Positions 50,501 through 55,907 are shown, counted from the first letter of the stretch. The stretch: DNA of 64,000 nucleotides from Candidatus Roseilinea sp. NK_OTU-006 (GCF_012931985.1 NZ_JAAFGM010000004.1:122054-186053), one strand, 5' to 3'. A program made the numbers and translations. Notes: generated by a model not told the origin, from the sequence alone.

Positions 50501-51572
50501 CGCGTTGGGCCTGGGCTTCGCGCTCGCGGGCTTGCTGACCGGCGCGCTGGGCGCGCTGGGTCTCGTTGGCGCGGGCGGTCTGGGCTGCTTGCAGGGCCGG
50601 CGTGACGGCCATCACCACGACCAGGCCGGCCAGCAGCGCGCGCCGCATACCACGCCGGCGGGTCAGCAGGAGGGCCGCGCCGGCGGTGAGCGTGATCGCA
50701 ACCAGCGCCAACGCCAGCGCCGGGGCTTGGGCGCGCAAGCCGGCTGCTTGGGTCGCCAGCCAGCGCTCCGGGCGCGGTGCGGTTATCCAGGCCGGCAGGT
50801 CATCGTAGGCAAACTGAATCGTGCCCTGGGCCTCGGTGCGGTTGCCGCCGTCGGGGGCAAAACGCACGCTCAGGCGCTGGCGCAGCGGCAGGCCGTGCGC
50901 GTTCAGCCAGATCACACCTTCGCCGCGCATATCGGCATAGCGCGAGGCCAGCGTCAGTTGGGCGCCGGCGGGCAGCGCGCCGGCGCGCAGCGCGCGCCGA
51001 GCGGCGGCTTGTTGCACCAGCGCTGCAAACGCTTCGCCGTCAATCTCGAACTGAAAGGCGTTCGGCTCGTCCGGCAGCGGGCGCACGTTGCGCGCAGCGG
51101 CTAACGGCGAAAGCCAGTCGTTGCCGGGGGCCAGCTCCAGGCTGAAGTCCTCCAGCGTCTGCCACTCGCCCTCGCCGCGCCGGGCGCGCGCGTAAGTGGG
51201 CGTAACTTCCAACTCGGTGGCGTTATGCATCTGCCCCGGCGCTGCCAGGGCCGCTTGAGCCTCATCTAGAATGCGCACGGTGAAGGATTGGGCAGCGGGA
51301 CGCGCTTCGCCCTCCAGATAGGCGCGCTGCTGGCGGCCGGCCTGTCCGACGGTGCGCGGATCGGCCTGCGGGAGGGTGTGCTGCTGGATGTCGGCGGTGA
51401 AGCGATAGGCCGGCAGCGCACGGGCCAGTTCCCAGGCCTCGCGCAGGCGCTGCGCCGGCGCCGGGTCGGCCAAGACCGCGGCCTGATCCAGCAAGCCGAG
51501 GGCGATCAGTCCTGCCAGGGCAATCAGGGCTGCCCGAAGATACCTTTTACGAGCAATAAAACCAACAAACAT
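32559..51572 (-). CDS. Giant secreted multidomain surface protein (6337 aa)
   Basis: One uninterrupted frame of 19 kb. The ATG at 51572 has GGAGGAG nine bases upstream and opens a signal segment (residues about 10-32). Modules in order, approximate residues: LolA-like domain 40-240; membrane helix near 300; TSP3-like Asp-rich calcium repeats 428-530; several membrane helices 1075-1260; second TSP3 cluster 1475-1620; Ig-like 1750-1840; PA14-like 2080-2175; propeller-like YncE region 2340-2635; cadherin-like 2660-2750; about ten DUF11 repeats 3900-5600, two of which carry inserted Rossmann-like domains; PKD repeats 5660-6200; Calx-beta 6200-6305. It ends GTYRLYLPLARRAE, a C-terminus I associate with exported Chloroflexota proteins. 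Function is unknown; adhesion or a sheath role is inference. The internal membrane helices are odd for a surface protein. Confidence 0.9.
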   Translation of the reverse strand: MFVGFIARKRYLRAALIALAGLIALGLLDQAAVLADPAPAQRLREAWELARALPAYRFTADIQQHTLPQADPRTVGQAGRQQRAYLEGEARPAAQSFTVRILDEAQAALAAPGQMHNATELEVTPTYARARRGEGEWQTLEDFSLELAPGNDWLSPLAAARNVRPLPDEPNAFQFEIDGEAFAALVQQAAARRALRAGALPAGAQLTLASRYADMRGEGVIWLNAHGLPLRQRLSVRFAPDGGNRTEAQGTIQFAYDDLPAWITAPRPERWLATQAAGLRAQAPALALALVAITLTAGAALLLTRRRGMRRALLAGLVVVMAVTPALQAAQTARANETQRAQRAGQQAREREAQAQRDFLRQTLGARPLTRPLILRNDAPAAPPAQAAPLPDGPALARQYAAMRAGSPAVDLDPLPQAPVGLGIAAVQSDPDTDGDGLSDAVENLLGSDPLLPDSDGDGLSDADEANGWTVGMTRYRLNPLDGDSNNDGRSDSLECTSAPFNCPDTDGDSVPDIADDDDDNDSVPDRYDLSPVTRRRGNEADQLFFNQALPLELTLAGLTPGRMTYVQFQLRPTNPARLWYAFNVYDWPRDDKGQIQDVDGATFASALGEADPRSANGDVRLLPVLEIEVSRADNTLLSQAELNAYSISRRDLPDGRSLLYAPVSLVNDRLTEQRYAFTARVPFRSSASWTPQNVRLAWMVQALVDRPEESQFNQLTILHTYYDDWTLTGLNVYEDHGAALAVLYEDPAVDDERDSDDTLLKLSLLLDETFVAGRDCDAEDAQGRCVGDGQRDLRVDNLTARFDHTLNAGVPITQRWALSNTVRVSAFSFATSEAMQATLAQTISKDLLTGVFQPYWSPASRITPTLMFAREERSVNLGLDRGGVLLNHPAVRFQGNQGRFDLAGAGVDTTAALSWAPYRYNGAEWKSYDLADFVTFEVDRRYRGLMLARHPTDENTAFGELGLLQAYVLGIAQGVERVVQSQTKTFKLEKQSSDLKLWQRVTLQSANAAVKGANFVINLLYYGLTESAYAFQPGWLGKLGGVLKELPLVGGQLASNVTKFGLLAGLKEFFKAAKWKLIALGAAGAVVGAAVAITLLVLYLTTPDYGFQIGLAVVIGAMTIFFSLVKPLISIAQFFVAQFQAAVAAGATKLAALSAAASATFGGGLAVFRATLVTAVLALIVQVGMAVGTFIFQWANGAAFGSLDLNAAFARLVVEIYIAFLTFALSVTVAGAVLLGVLASIDAILNILCTARVPNTCWSITGIVVQVAAAFIYGGAPVVRLRAVEAGKLNVRLSDPERGFIAGNRLTLSLDVSTYIDEATMYEINHQSVSSYHAKTRGPGGDDARRRTAVRYTLNADPPEVSVNAMRNAWAMQLGGPYSTHYVNQQTAQAPEIVLQPGVNVSIPVRLNYSFALPAVECWLLNFCKLNEVKGKQSGQNLGFFLDVLPNALDQFAGWEWSPAFTARINPAITRNISCDRDGDGLRSPFCGGNDPNDLLSDTDGDGVPDPKELALGNQGRYFRPIQSDADGDGLSDALELRYGTHPSSADTDGDGLTDAEEVNGWDMAYGYVGAPPALDTNGCRLPGGARRTIRVVSDPRAYDTDGDSLSDRDEKTLNACDPIGFPFHPNVPNANPLAVSFNFADADGFLAPGQVMPFTVTVLNDTPQVNPLNARGVLTVTRAPLYGAAPPMVRNFPGLWRGASFDVTGIVTVPFAVASQPAPITASAAAELYAGAPGSGVNISPRYVAALRVDNDPPNAQTTSFSNGAYMAAGSTVVVGGEAVDPTSYVQRVEVRLNSGAWQTATHTAFWSYALAVPLTEGPHTFSARAVDAVGNLQPAPHVLSFLADANPPAVVSSVPDDALRAAVALPDGNWGVRLNGAASDPNLVSGHPGSGASFVEALVVAAPAVSGLPTPYTATWQRAEVTTTGWVLTYVLPLFDVDGNVITDPTGTYTVYLRGGDFAGNLTAPANYVAFRLRLDNRAPAFSSVTPQQNLTYDGVVTQALPNLTITTTRALSGFVFENAPAGLNSGVHTATLTLMPGDQGVAPGMWRAWYRNNTQAIGAPDYEGLAANIDFAWPAGPAPGVLADGFSVDWLRQALFRVDGVYTFTLERESDAAGAIRLFVNDLPVLSATGGTVQAATVLTMTSGLHTLRVVYADGSGAAQARFNVTLARALPQPVVLGASGSGVLTTTWHYTLPDQLEGLYQLDLAGRDMLSNTGRYVNFWRGEIDTTPPRVGVDVNYVGIGAASRTIYTVRATDFNLVQDGFIGPCGDPKPEELFTYDTAWWREWINDSSRLYEIVQRCERPGHVVEPPRIRACDVHGHCADTYAIPPGAPNNRSLYYSTYNTLYRKDLASGQTQVAWPHWNRSVGWMFPDSANGRLLVVHYDDALRVDVIDLNTNAVSATFTLPPGVQAQDMAFDPLSGWLYRIDYTNVLGRLNTWTGQYVTVTLPHRLGWALAYDWQNQRLFARDGEFDRYFFTDSTPESARLRFLLPDGTFQGYIGDPRPSSFSYFDNRIHGFDRPPFWTQLGVAVDPVSRQIFWWGNGGRLYAASYPGNFSAVNDGSTLGAPNFYTVTTLFAPTQPLRSGSSSWFRLYVDNPTHYSPTLKLYFVDWQTLNIKRINISNTLFLSLEDVVTETANVNSPFDGLQTFALDVNHRPAANSQALFTDINTPITFTLDVTDADRNPLSLRILTPFGRGALSGWPAGRVITAPALAYAPDAGFSGYDRLDYQVDDHRGGLVTGTVSIRVRPPLVLESAVVTPTNGATRDSLAPVPIGVAANASEPVRRITVTVNGAPALVSPILNQTNPVWTTTWTPIPGRHVLASVIEDVYGRVQTQTAPISLTVAITAPHLALSGPLITGSASPGEGMFFVGGLVTAFADLRALTVTVGGPGGLSESGLASIDDGVDVLPNGARRHAWRYLVQAPNAYNPAGITVNAVTLDAANRTTALAAPLTVDIVPPALVTPSLLLVSGTMLFPITTGLAIRNSTPTLALVWTEASDPAGLQDYVAGWTQSASFAPSTVLLPNQPRRLDRATGEAQTWFAHLSARDAHGNGSRQTLGPIIVDAPTTPDVTTLGFSHWLESGATQVGAHPRARCGDVVTATQCPQAFYVTWDALALRLAYTGGNWASDGDLWLFFDTQAGGATRDPLNRVAMPEQPLGPDQPASLPMRPDYAVRVVSPQTATLYAWSGSAWQAQRELNSAEFAFIPGDVPRTDLRLLWTALGVLAPASTPFGLLAVALAENGRVMAWMPNPSPEGDLWGAALATPTAYLRWNAAASGVRPNAGRFVASDARVAVQAATTTPDGAAVTVGARAWLADLPPALADLPQPPGAALPTIGPNRAVTFTLSVTNAGSAATDGLSFNVVSGGALALSGGNAQTLTPPAVAPGAGSVLTLTGLTGNSGVAQFDVALRDAPRRAYDWFALRYLIDITAPVSLSASSPLSWVNPLTNTFSGAAFDLSPLAAVTVEVQPGVGAPVAQTCPQPAGNGGVSWSCIVNLNGMSGTVTVRVRAADIWGNQSGWTVIGSRQVDHVAPALTLDAQTESLLSSGYFGNHGRTEAGRGVIPLRGVLNDEREARRIVACARLPEQAACLPEQTRALEATEFATALALDTELAFLREGDAVSQVLELYGLDAVGNRSAVLTRTAWVDTVPPIITVTEALSPVFDVDFGTAPVHQAVITGLVSDGALRVVRGWLMNSAGVITAYTATVAGGQWVLTPTLPAGAYGVYTLTVEAWDRADNRSASLMHTFVYTLDTVRLQLGAQRVDADGLVLPAGAPITPGLPLTWQVTLRNSGGLTATQPTTLTVAWPVLLAAPLCQVTGGASCAFDGLDVRVAWPTLARGAQHTLTLSALVPAGLNDGVAIALAGQVTNTGVNRPAHSTLGAQVVHTTTAQSALAIHKSAQTESASAATLFAGDPLTFTVRVTNTGGALLRDLVLTDALPAGYAVLTYSLAAQPAMNANCALGATLSCAVRRPLRLLYVDDNESSSSYWRRLRLNEIAAANGWQVSVFEAYGAADGPTAAEMLNHDLVLWDSWTKADPTHQGPNARDARHLAAFVAGGGRLILGTSWASAFADPAYPSTLRPWAAALLSETLRVDPAGFQVKMTYDLAFQRGFTGANAFAGIFAPANATDYQPSYVPALSGGTVGLTYLDTGNHPAAVYTARTLMLGFAPVVGLSVNQPNVLAALLTQAVQTLAPPAYSLAGGQSATLTVAGAPNAVGAQTNIAQAQASNAALAGANVNYTVLVSTALQGLAQAAAPSVQVGNDLNVTARITNAGPVAATGVALTAALPAGAALVSYAGDGLSCADSGGVITCTAATLNVGNSAGVVVTVTATGGGQKALTFWRQSDQSALRSAAAQFVASGNANPSLVALSAPAAVITAGLGATLTLVAANSGPQPADMLITVTLSGWQFAGWPGMQPQGMALAPGAAQILGAPGAAMDVAGGAWDDGQLAITLSVPTLAAGDSLTMHLPLMPHPALVSGTLLIARAGVTTTVNDTAPGDNLAAPLTLTVTAQANLRVSKQALGGGLVNQPIPYAITLINDGPSAAHGLVLTDPVPSGHAFADAEALINGQARRCLAAGGVVQCALTGLPRRVLLVNDDVGNFTLFYENALNALNVAWDRMVVTGTNDGPSAAFMSAYDLVIWVSQVQAGHPTGIGPSANDEAHLMQYLANGGSLLLDSQGYANARGGLTRFMTETLGVDALAIDGLPSMNDQAVGVGSFVGFGVMSVSGMSNADVLTPTSAAQTVVRWFESGAPRHSVGVWHPAKRAFYLALPFYGQPDATRLGVILNALRRPPLMPGSAADVTVIFTAPVSSQTVVNTAYARADGGSAVTTTAPLSVIGWSAFDVQMDGPASAVSGDTLTYTIVFTHTGIEAAGPVTLTHMLSDTDRASADWWGMSCDTSHPRLLTCTLPSMAIGAAQRITVTALTLGWYPAQTITSTARVRASNAQLPAGYVAQATTRITPSVDVQAGVVAPTNLPVAGLALAGHVLVTNAAALADAPGVVITAAALRLLDSAPLPFTGCQVRRQSDDAPVAGATCVADAGGLTATVDMDTNWINTARLRVVFTASVPLGLTHGELVRVSARAWPGPLAIESAPANNAAQTDVSIVGNTDLRVVSFSAAPLTPTAGLPMTYTVVVRNDGQQTAPDVVITTTATLAVFHSNPAPPITSCSATGGGLCAVSGATAVITYAALAPGEPHTLTLVTAVQHDLEQFTPDEFIQRAITLSSPLHDLNPADNQLAQANAVQTQADYQLTLTPAATEVVHLGSLTYTVWVTNAGPSTLVQPHFWLTASDALNAFYTLPDSYACSNISALVCQMAIALAPGESRMLTATLSFNADPPGAGVVTASVASLSTFPTPDPAPANNSITAPVQITYPSTLHLSVTPSDNPLPADQLITFTINITRDGPDVVLRRITIPVPLNLSPVAVWENVGYWPERCAITRTLETASGMSFVCHTLGVGAGGAQVFAVFAPDIANFSFVLTASAYGAWAGLAFAQSPTVTVVQPVADLAVAHAVTTADGLIAGDLLTYTILVTNLGPLNASGVQVTSTAHAAISLTMCEAQYGSCALSANGISATLGTLAPGAGRQITVLAVLSDPLPIGAVVTHTVLVATSARDDLPANNQAAATAQVRDRAILGLALASNAPQPPGPDGLVHLTATISSGTNVSFTWSLGDGNLAYGPTAAHVYNVPFSPAYALTVFTAVVTASNSAGAVVASLPITLQEGTPAWRDMFSLWFEATMDGYGEALAGQPFTMHVYLTGTASNAQVAVNWADGAVVTRPADLFMVDGGGAVWRYAVFSHTYSVGGEVDPITVTAFNRAGQIGPRTTFVRVRQSITETGLSFAFDAPAYTAVGVPTPFTLTTSGGYPLNFSYDFDSDGIVDAYGGWPNHRLDQKTWVFSAPGLYTATAVIENDLDYPFGLGVHYLTLTRQIVVSAVVPIVGLAAASSSPTALGAPTWFTASQSGGNLITYVWDFGDGVTATLTGTTVAHVYALPGSYTVTVTATNLLNQQTATTGVVVQQPIAGLSATASGPTFLGQPTFLAAALDAGWPVSFTWDLGDGNLAYGSSVNHAYGAIGTYTAIVTAFNLLGAQVASVALVITDAPPIGLSAGALAPAPVGQAVQFTATTAGGSGLTFAWDFGDGVQLQGQNQTHAYDAPGVYLVTVRAWNANGQISLTLPVTITMPPAQVNPLQVAGVEAEGSAMITVALAMPLPMAVGLTYATVDGTAQAGSDYAYTAGVLVFAPGETQKIISVPILDDGLPEPDEWFFVHIGRPDPALGALTMSAVTVAAETAQGEAGAQALLDDPPIVVRVLIPGTYRLYLPLARRAE
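37145..37790 (-). other. Rossmann-like domain nested in a DUF11 unit of the giant protein (copy 2)
   Basis: Residues about 4595-4810 begin RRVLLVNDDVGNFTLFYENAL and contain YDLVIWVSQV, ANDEAHLMQYLANGGSLLLDSQ, a pattern like ThuA/glutamine-amidotransferase-like folds. It interrupts a DUF11 repeat after its CAL segment; the DUF11 strand pattern resumes at ADVTVIFTAPV. No catalytic Cys is apparent. Confidence 0.5.
38945..39645 (-). other. Rossmann-like domain nested in a DUF11 unit of the giant protein (copy 1)
   Basis: Residues about 3977-4210 begin LRLLYVDDNESSSSYWRRL and contain HDLVLWDSWTKAD, NARDARHLAAFVAGGGRLIL and ARTLMLGFAPV. The layout matches copy 2, and it too is inserted after the Cys-containing strand of a DUF11 repeat. 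Confidence 0.5.
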
Positions 51573-51726
51573 CCTGCGTGCTCCTCCACCGGTTACACAT
51601 TTCACGTTTTCGTCTGTCCGGTCAAGGTACCTCGGCGGCGCTACAGAAACGTCACAACCTGCGGGGAGCCGGCCGTCTGAGGATGAACAAGCCGGCCGGC
51701 GCGGCGCGTCCATGGGGAAACAGCAA

Positions 51727-51752
51727 CGAAGCCGGCTGTTCGGCCGGCTTCG
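51727..51752 (-). terminator. Rho-independent terminator after the lipoprotein gene
   Basis: A 10-bp stem (51727-51736 with 51743-51752) with a 6-base loop lies 36 bases after the stop at 51788, followed on the minus strand by a T-rich stretch. It separates the lipoprotein gene from the giant gene, which therefore needs its own promoter in 51573-51726. Confidence 0.75.
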
Positions 51753-51787
51753 CCCTGCTGGATGCACGCGCCGCGCCCCTGTCTGCG

Positions 51788-53420
51788 CTACTGCGCGTCA
51801 TTTACAGTGTATTCCTCATCAATCTGATCGTCGCCGTCCAGGTCCACGCCGAAGTAGAGGCCGTCCGGCTTGTTGTCCTGCCAGTCGGCGAAATCAATGA
51901 ACACCTGTGAGCCGGCCTTCAGCGTGATGTCCTCGGCATAGAATTCTTCATCGGTTTCGTCTGTCACACGGTTCATAACGAAATTGAACGTCCCATCGCC
52001 GGTCAAAGCCTCGGCCAGAACAGCGAGGTTACCGCTCTTGCTGTCCAGCCCAATGCCGATCACGCCGCCATCCTGCATATCGGCGCCCTGAACCTCGAAG
52101 TAGTAATCGGCTTTTTGCGCTTTGCCCTGATTTTCGAGCGCGACTACAAGATAGGGCGACTGCGAGGAATCGGTCTGGTAGATCAGAATTTCGTCGCGGG
52201 GATAGAAATTCACCGCGTCGGCGCGGCCGGGTTGCAGATCAACTTGCTCGATGCCGATGGCGAAGCCGGGCGCGAAGAAGAACAGGTCGGTGGTGGTTGG
52301 CTCGGCCAGGTGCCGGCCATCCAGGGTGACGGTGATGTTGGAAGAAGCCGGCACGAGATAGCGCGGTTCTGGGGCGTTGATATTCACCCCCATGCGCCAG
52401 GGCAACACCTGCGCGCCGGGAATTTCGTTGACGATGCGGCCATCCACGTAGCCCAGCCGGCGGCCAGCGTCATCGGTGATGAGCAAGCGCCCTTCGCCAT
52501 CGAGGAAAATCTCGACGGTCTGCTGGGCTGGCGCAGCCAGTTTGGCCCCCTTCGGACTCGACCTGCGGATTGATAGACGCCTCGTACACCCAGCTATTTT
52601 GATTCACGTCAATCAGCAGCTCGCGCTCCTGGCCGGGGTAGTTGTTGTCATACACCTGCACGATGAATAACCCATTGCCGGCGTCTTTCACGGCAAAGGG
52701 GGTGATGGCGTGACCACCGCTCATGTCCGGCTTGTAAATGCCGATGGTGTAGCTCTCACGCGAGAAGTCAGCTTGCTTGAGAACGGCCAGGGTATCCGTC
52801 GGCGCACCTTTGATCACCTGGCCAACCACCGAGGGCACCGATTGCGTCGTCCACCAGTAGGCGATTTCACGTTGCAGCGGCTCGTTGTTCTCAATGCTCA
52901 AATCGCTGGCGCGCGCGCCGCCAAAAGAGGCCGGGTCAACCTGGCCGTTGAACATCAGCAGGCTGAGGGTTGCCATGCCTTCGCAATGGCCGCCGCTCAT
53001 GGCGTCGTTGACCTGATCCATCCATTGTTTGGCCACTGGCGAAAGCACGCACGCTGCGCCGCTGCCGCGCGCGCACACCGCGTCGCCGAACAAGCGTTGC
53101 ATCTCGACCGGCGTCATGTTGGTGACCGGGATGTCGTTGCCATAGTTGGGAAACGAAAAGCCGTGCTCGGCCGGGCGAAAGCCGGTGTCGTTCACCACAG
53201 CGCCGGGGCGCGCGGCTTGTTCTGTCGTGGCAGGCGCATCGGCCTGCTGCGACTGCGCCTTGACCGCCCCCTCGGTTGGCGCCGGCTGGGCAACCATTTC
53301 GGTTGCCACAGCAGTCTCTGATGCCGGAGGCTCCGCCTGCGGAGCACCGCAGCCGGCCAGCAACAACGACACGCCTAAAAGCGCCGCCATCCATCGTCTG
53401 AAGTGTGATCGCCGAGCCAT
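51788..53420 (-). pseudogene. Secreted lipoprotein with papain/C39-like Cys-His-Asp motifs, broken by a one-base frameshift
   Basis: The N-terminal part (start 53420) has a lipoprotein signal (LLLAGC) and a linker. It then carries GGHCEGMATLSLL (Cys), GGHAITPFAV (His) and VYDNNYPG (Asp) in the order of a papain/C39-like cysteine peptidase fold. It runs to about 52550, where the frame shifts. Removing one base from a run of five Gs (complement of 52546-52550) joins it to a second frame reading EIFLDGEGRLLITDDAGRRLGY and continuing with a beta-rich domain to the stop at 51788. The repaired protein is about 543 aa. As it stands, the first part ends at 52470 and the second cannot be translated normally. 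A sequencing error in the homopolymer, phase variation or true decay are all possible. Function is unknown. Confidence 0.75.
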
Positions 53421-53601
53421 ATGTATCACCATCTCCTCCATTGATTTTCTCTTGTCATGCGGCCAGGGCGCAGTAACCGCGCATAGCCGGCAACAGGCTT
53501 TTCTGACCACTCTCGATATAGTCCCTGTGCGCAACAAGCGCGTGACAAACGCGGTCGTATACGCCTCGTCCGTCCAACGCGCCAAAAGCGTAGGACGCAG
53601 G

Positions 53602-54900
53602 ATGAGCAGATGGCGAGTTCAATTGTTGGGCGGATTCGGCCTATGGCGCGATGAGACCGTGCTGGCGCACCGCTTCGAGACCGATAGTGCGCGCGCCCTG
53701 TTCGCCTGGTTGTGTCTGAACGCCGGCAAGCCGGCCCGCCGCGATACGCTGGCCGCTCTGCTCTGGCCAGACAAACGGCAAGCAGCCGCCCTGAGCGCCC
53801 TCCGCACGGCACTCGCGCGCATCCGGCGCGCGCTGGGCGACGCCGACGATGTCGTGCAGGCCGACACCAGTTCTGTGACCCTGACGCTCCCCGACGACTG
53901 GGACATGGACACCGCGCATTTTGAGCAGGCCATCACGCGCGCCCGGTCTCATAGACACCGGCGGGCAACCGGCTGCCCGCAGTGTCTAGCAGATCTGCGC
54001 CAGGCGATCGGGGTGTATGAGGGCGAGCTGCTGGCCGGCCTGACCGTGGAAAGCGACCTGTTCCTGGACTGGCTTACCCGGCAGCGCGAACATTTTCATC
54101 GCGCCGCGCTCGACGCGCTGGACACGCTGGCCGAGCGCGCAGCGCTGGAGGGGGACTGGGCGACCGTCGCGCGGCACAGCGAAAGACAACTCGGCCTGGA
54201 GGCCTGGCACGAGCCGGCGCACCGCCGCAGGATGCAGGCGCTGGCCCGGCAGGGTCAGCGCGCGGCGGCGCTGGCACACTATCAGGCCTGCGAACAGATT
54301 CTGCGCCGCGAGTTCGGCATCGCGCCCGAGCCGGACACACAGCGGCTGGCCGAGGCCATCCGCGCCGGCCAGTGGCCCGGCGCGCCGGAGTCTCCCGCGC
54401 CGGCGCAGAATCACGCCGAGTCGCTCGACCGGCTGCCATTTGTGGGCCGCGAGCGGGACGCGCGCGCCCTGACAGACCTGCTCAACCGGCCGGAGGCGCG
54501 CCTGGTCAGCGTCATCGGCGAGGGCGGCATTGGCAAAACCCGGCTGGCGATCCGCGCCGCGCAGGACATGCGCTTTGCCTTCGAGGACGGCGCGCGCTTC
54601 ATTTTCCTGCACCCCGAAGACCGGCCGGCCGACGCGCCGGAAACAGCCCGCGCGCGCGCAGCGTCGCACCTGGCGTGGCACATCGCCGACGCCTGCCAGA
54701 TCACGCTGAGCGATCGCCGCCCGCCGGAAACCGAGGTGATCGCCGCGCTGAAATCGCGTCATTACCTGCTGGTGTTCGACAGCTTCGAGCACGCCCTGGA
54801 AGCAGGCGCGTTCCTGAACGAACTGCTGGAAGCCGCGCCCGGCTGCGCCGCGCTGGTTGCCTCGCGGCAGCGGCGAGATGGGCAAGACTCCTTCGCCTGA
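53602..54900 (+). CDS. SARP/BTAD transcriptional regulator with partial ATPase domain, C-terminally truncated
   Basis: The 432-aa product begins with a winged-helix OmpR-type DNA-binding domain (RVQLLGGFGLWRDE to residue about 95) followed by the BTAD bacterial transcriptional activation domain (about 100-250). A STAND-type ATPase begins at LPFVGRERDARALTDLL, with Walker A GEGGIGKTRLAI and Walker B HYLLVFDSFEHAL. It stops shortly after, where such regulators normally continue with several hundred residues of ATPase end and TPR repeats. The break coincides with the start of the AT-rich region and a half attC. It is transcribed divergently from the lipoprotein gene and could once have regulated the surface genes. 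It may not function. Confidence 0.82.
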   Translation: MSRWRVQLLGGFGLWRDETVLAHRFETDSARALFAWLCLNAGKPARRDTLAALLWPDKRQAAALSALRTALARIRRALGDADDVVQADTSSVTLTLPDDWDMDTAHFEQAITRARSHRHRRATGCPQCLADLRQAIGVYEGELLAGLTVESDLFLDWLTRQREHFHRAALDALDTLAERAALEGDWATVARHSERQLGLEAWHEPAHRRRMQALARQGQRAAALAHYQACEQILRREFGIAPEPDTQRLAEAIRAGQWPGAPESPAPAQNHAESLDRLPFVGRERDARALTDLLNRPEARLVSVIGEGGIGKTRLAIRAAQDMRFAFEDGARFIFLHPEDRPADAPETARARAASHLAWHIADACQITLSDRRPPETEVIAALKSRHYLLVFDSFEHALEAGAFLNELLEAAPGCAALVASRQRRDGQDSFA

Positions 54901-54930
54901 AGACTACTCGGCTGGCTCGCGGCGCGTACC

Positions 54931-54972
54931 CTGAAGCGGCGCAGCCGCTGTCCGCTGCAAACGGTGTTGGGT
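54931..54972 (-). other. Half attC site at the array end
   Basis: The right arm of an attC is present: GTTGGGT at 54966-54972 preceded by GTCCGCTGCAAACGGT and a short hairpin (AGCGGC-GCA-GCCGCT), as in the loop of the other sites. The matching left arm is absent, replaced by the end of the SARP gene. It would be the site of the terminal HEPN cassette, damaged when the array joined the chromosome. The rest of 54973-55048 holds nothing else. Confidence 0.55.
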
Positions 54973-55048
54973 GCCTTGAAGGAACAGGTAAGAACAAGAT
55001 ACTATTACTCTGTTCCCAAGTTGCTAGGAGGAAAACCATATAGTGTCA

Positions 55049-55801
55049 TTAGCTTTCGACCGATATAGTATTCACAAACTCTCTGTCCGATGACTCCAGA
55101 AGAGATTCGTTCCGTTCGATAAATTCTCGTAAATTCTGCGAGAGCAGGATAAAGAATTCCCTTATGACATCAAGCATTTTCTCACAGAAGCCCTGCTCAA
55201 GAAGTACACTATCCTTGTCCAAGCGCAATAAGTTAGCATTGTCTTTAGCATATTGTTCTATAGGTCTGCGGTCAGGACTGCCTTTGTCAATATACGCATC
55301 GTTGTGAACAATACAGTTGCGAATGCGCCTATATGTTTGTATTTGTGCCCATTCAGAGGAATTGTCGGGGAACGAAGCGCCCAAAACCTTTGCGATATAG
55401 ATTCTGGCTTTATCTATATCGTTTTGGCCTTTAATATCCGAGACAGACACTTTTACATCCTTGCGCCTTAAGAAACGACAAATGTCTATAAGCGAATGCT
55501 CAGTAAAAGAATATATGCTAACGAGTAGAGAATTACGCAACAACCTTGTCAAGCGACCCTTAGGCCAACTAAAATAGTAATCTCTATTAAAACGAGAGCT
55601 AATCCACTCCTGTTGCCGGGAAGATAAATGCAATCTTAGGAAGGCTTCCTGCTTTTGAATCAGTTGCGTAAAACATTCCTGGCGCAATGGCATCAAGAAA
55701 TGCTCAGTATCTCTCACGAAGGATGCTAGCTCTCCAATCTCGTCAAGAATGCCAGGAAGCAAATGGTGTTCGAAAAGAAACTTTACAGGTCTAGGATCCA
55801 T
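55049..55801 (-). CDS. Cassette protein with a HEPN-type Rx4H motif
   Basis: The 250-aa mostly helical protein has no signal or membrane segment. Residues 155-170 read QTYRRIRNCIVHNDAY, an R-N-x3-H arrangement that matches the catalytic Rx4-6H motif of HEPN-domain RNases. HEPN proteins are common in toxin-antitoxin and anti-phage systems. No antitoxin-like partner (MNT nucleotidyltransferase) is beside it. The gene is the last cassette of the array, followed by the half attC site. The family is not recognised further; HEPN membership is inferred from the motif and helix content. Confidence 0.6.
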   Translation of the reverse strand: MDPRPVKFLFEHHLLPGILDEIGELASFVRDTEHFLMPLRQECFTQLIQKQEAFLRLHLSSRQQEWISSRFNRDYYFSWPKGRLTRLLRNSLLVSIYSFTEHSLIDICRFLRRKDVKVSVSDIKGQNDIDKARIYIAKVLGASFPDNSSEWAQIQTYRRIRNCIVHNDAYIDKGSPDRRPIEQYAKDNANLLRLDKDSVLLEQGFCEKMLDVIREFFILLSQNLREFIERNESLLESSDREFVNTISVES

Positions 55802-55830
55802 GTGTATTGTGATAATGGGAGTGATATAGC

Positions 55831-55907
<77 letters not shown>

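Noticed and set aside
54966..55048. A complete attC after the HEPN gene
   Set aside because: Only the right arm and loop are recognisable; no matching left arm or RYYYAAC box was found within 120 bases.
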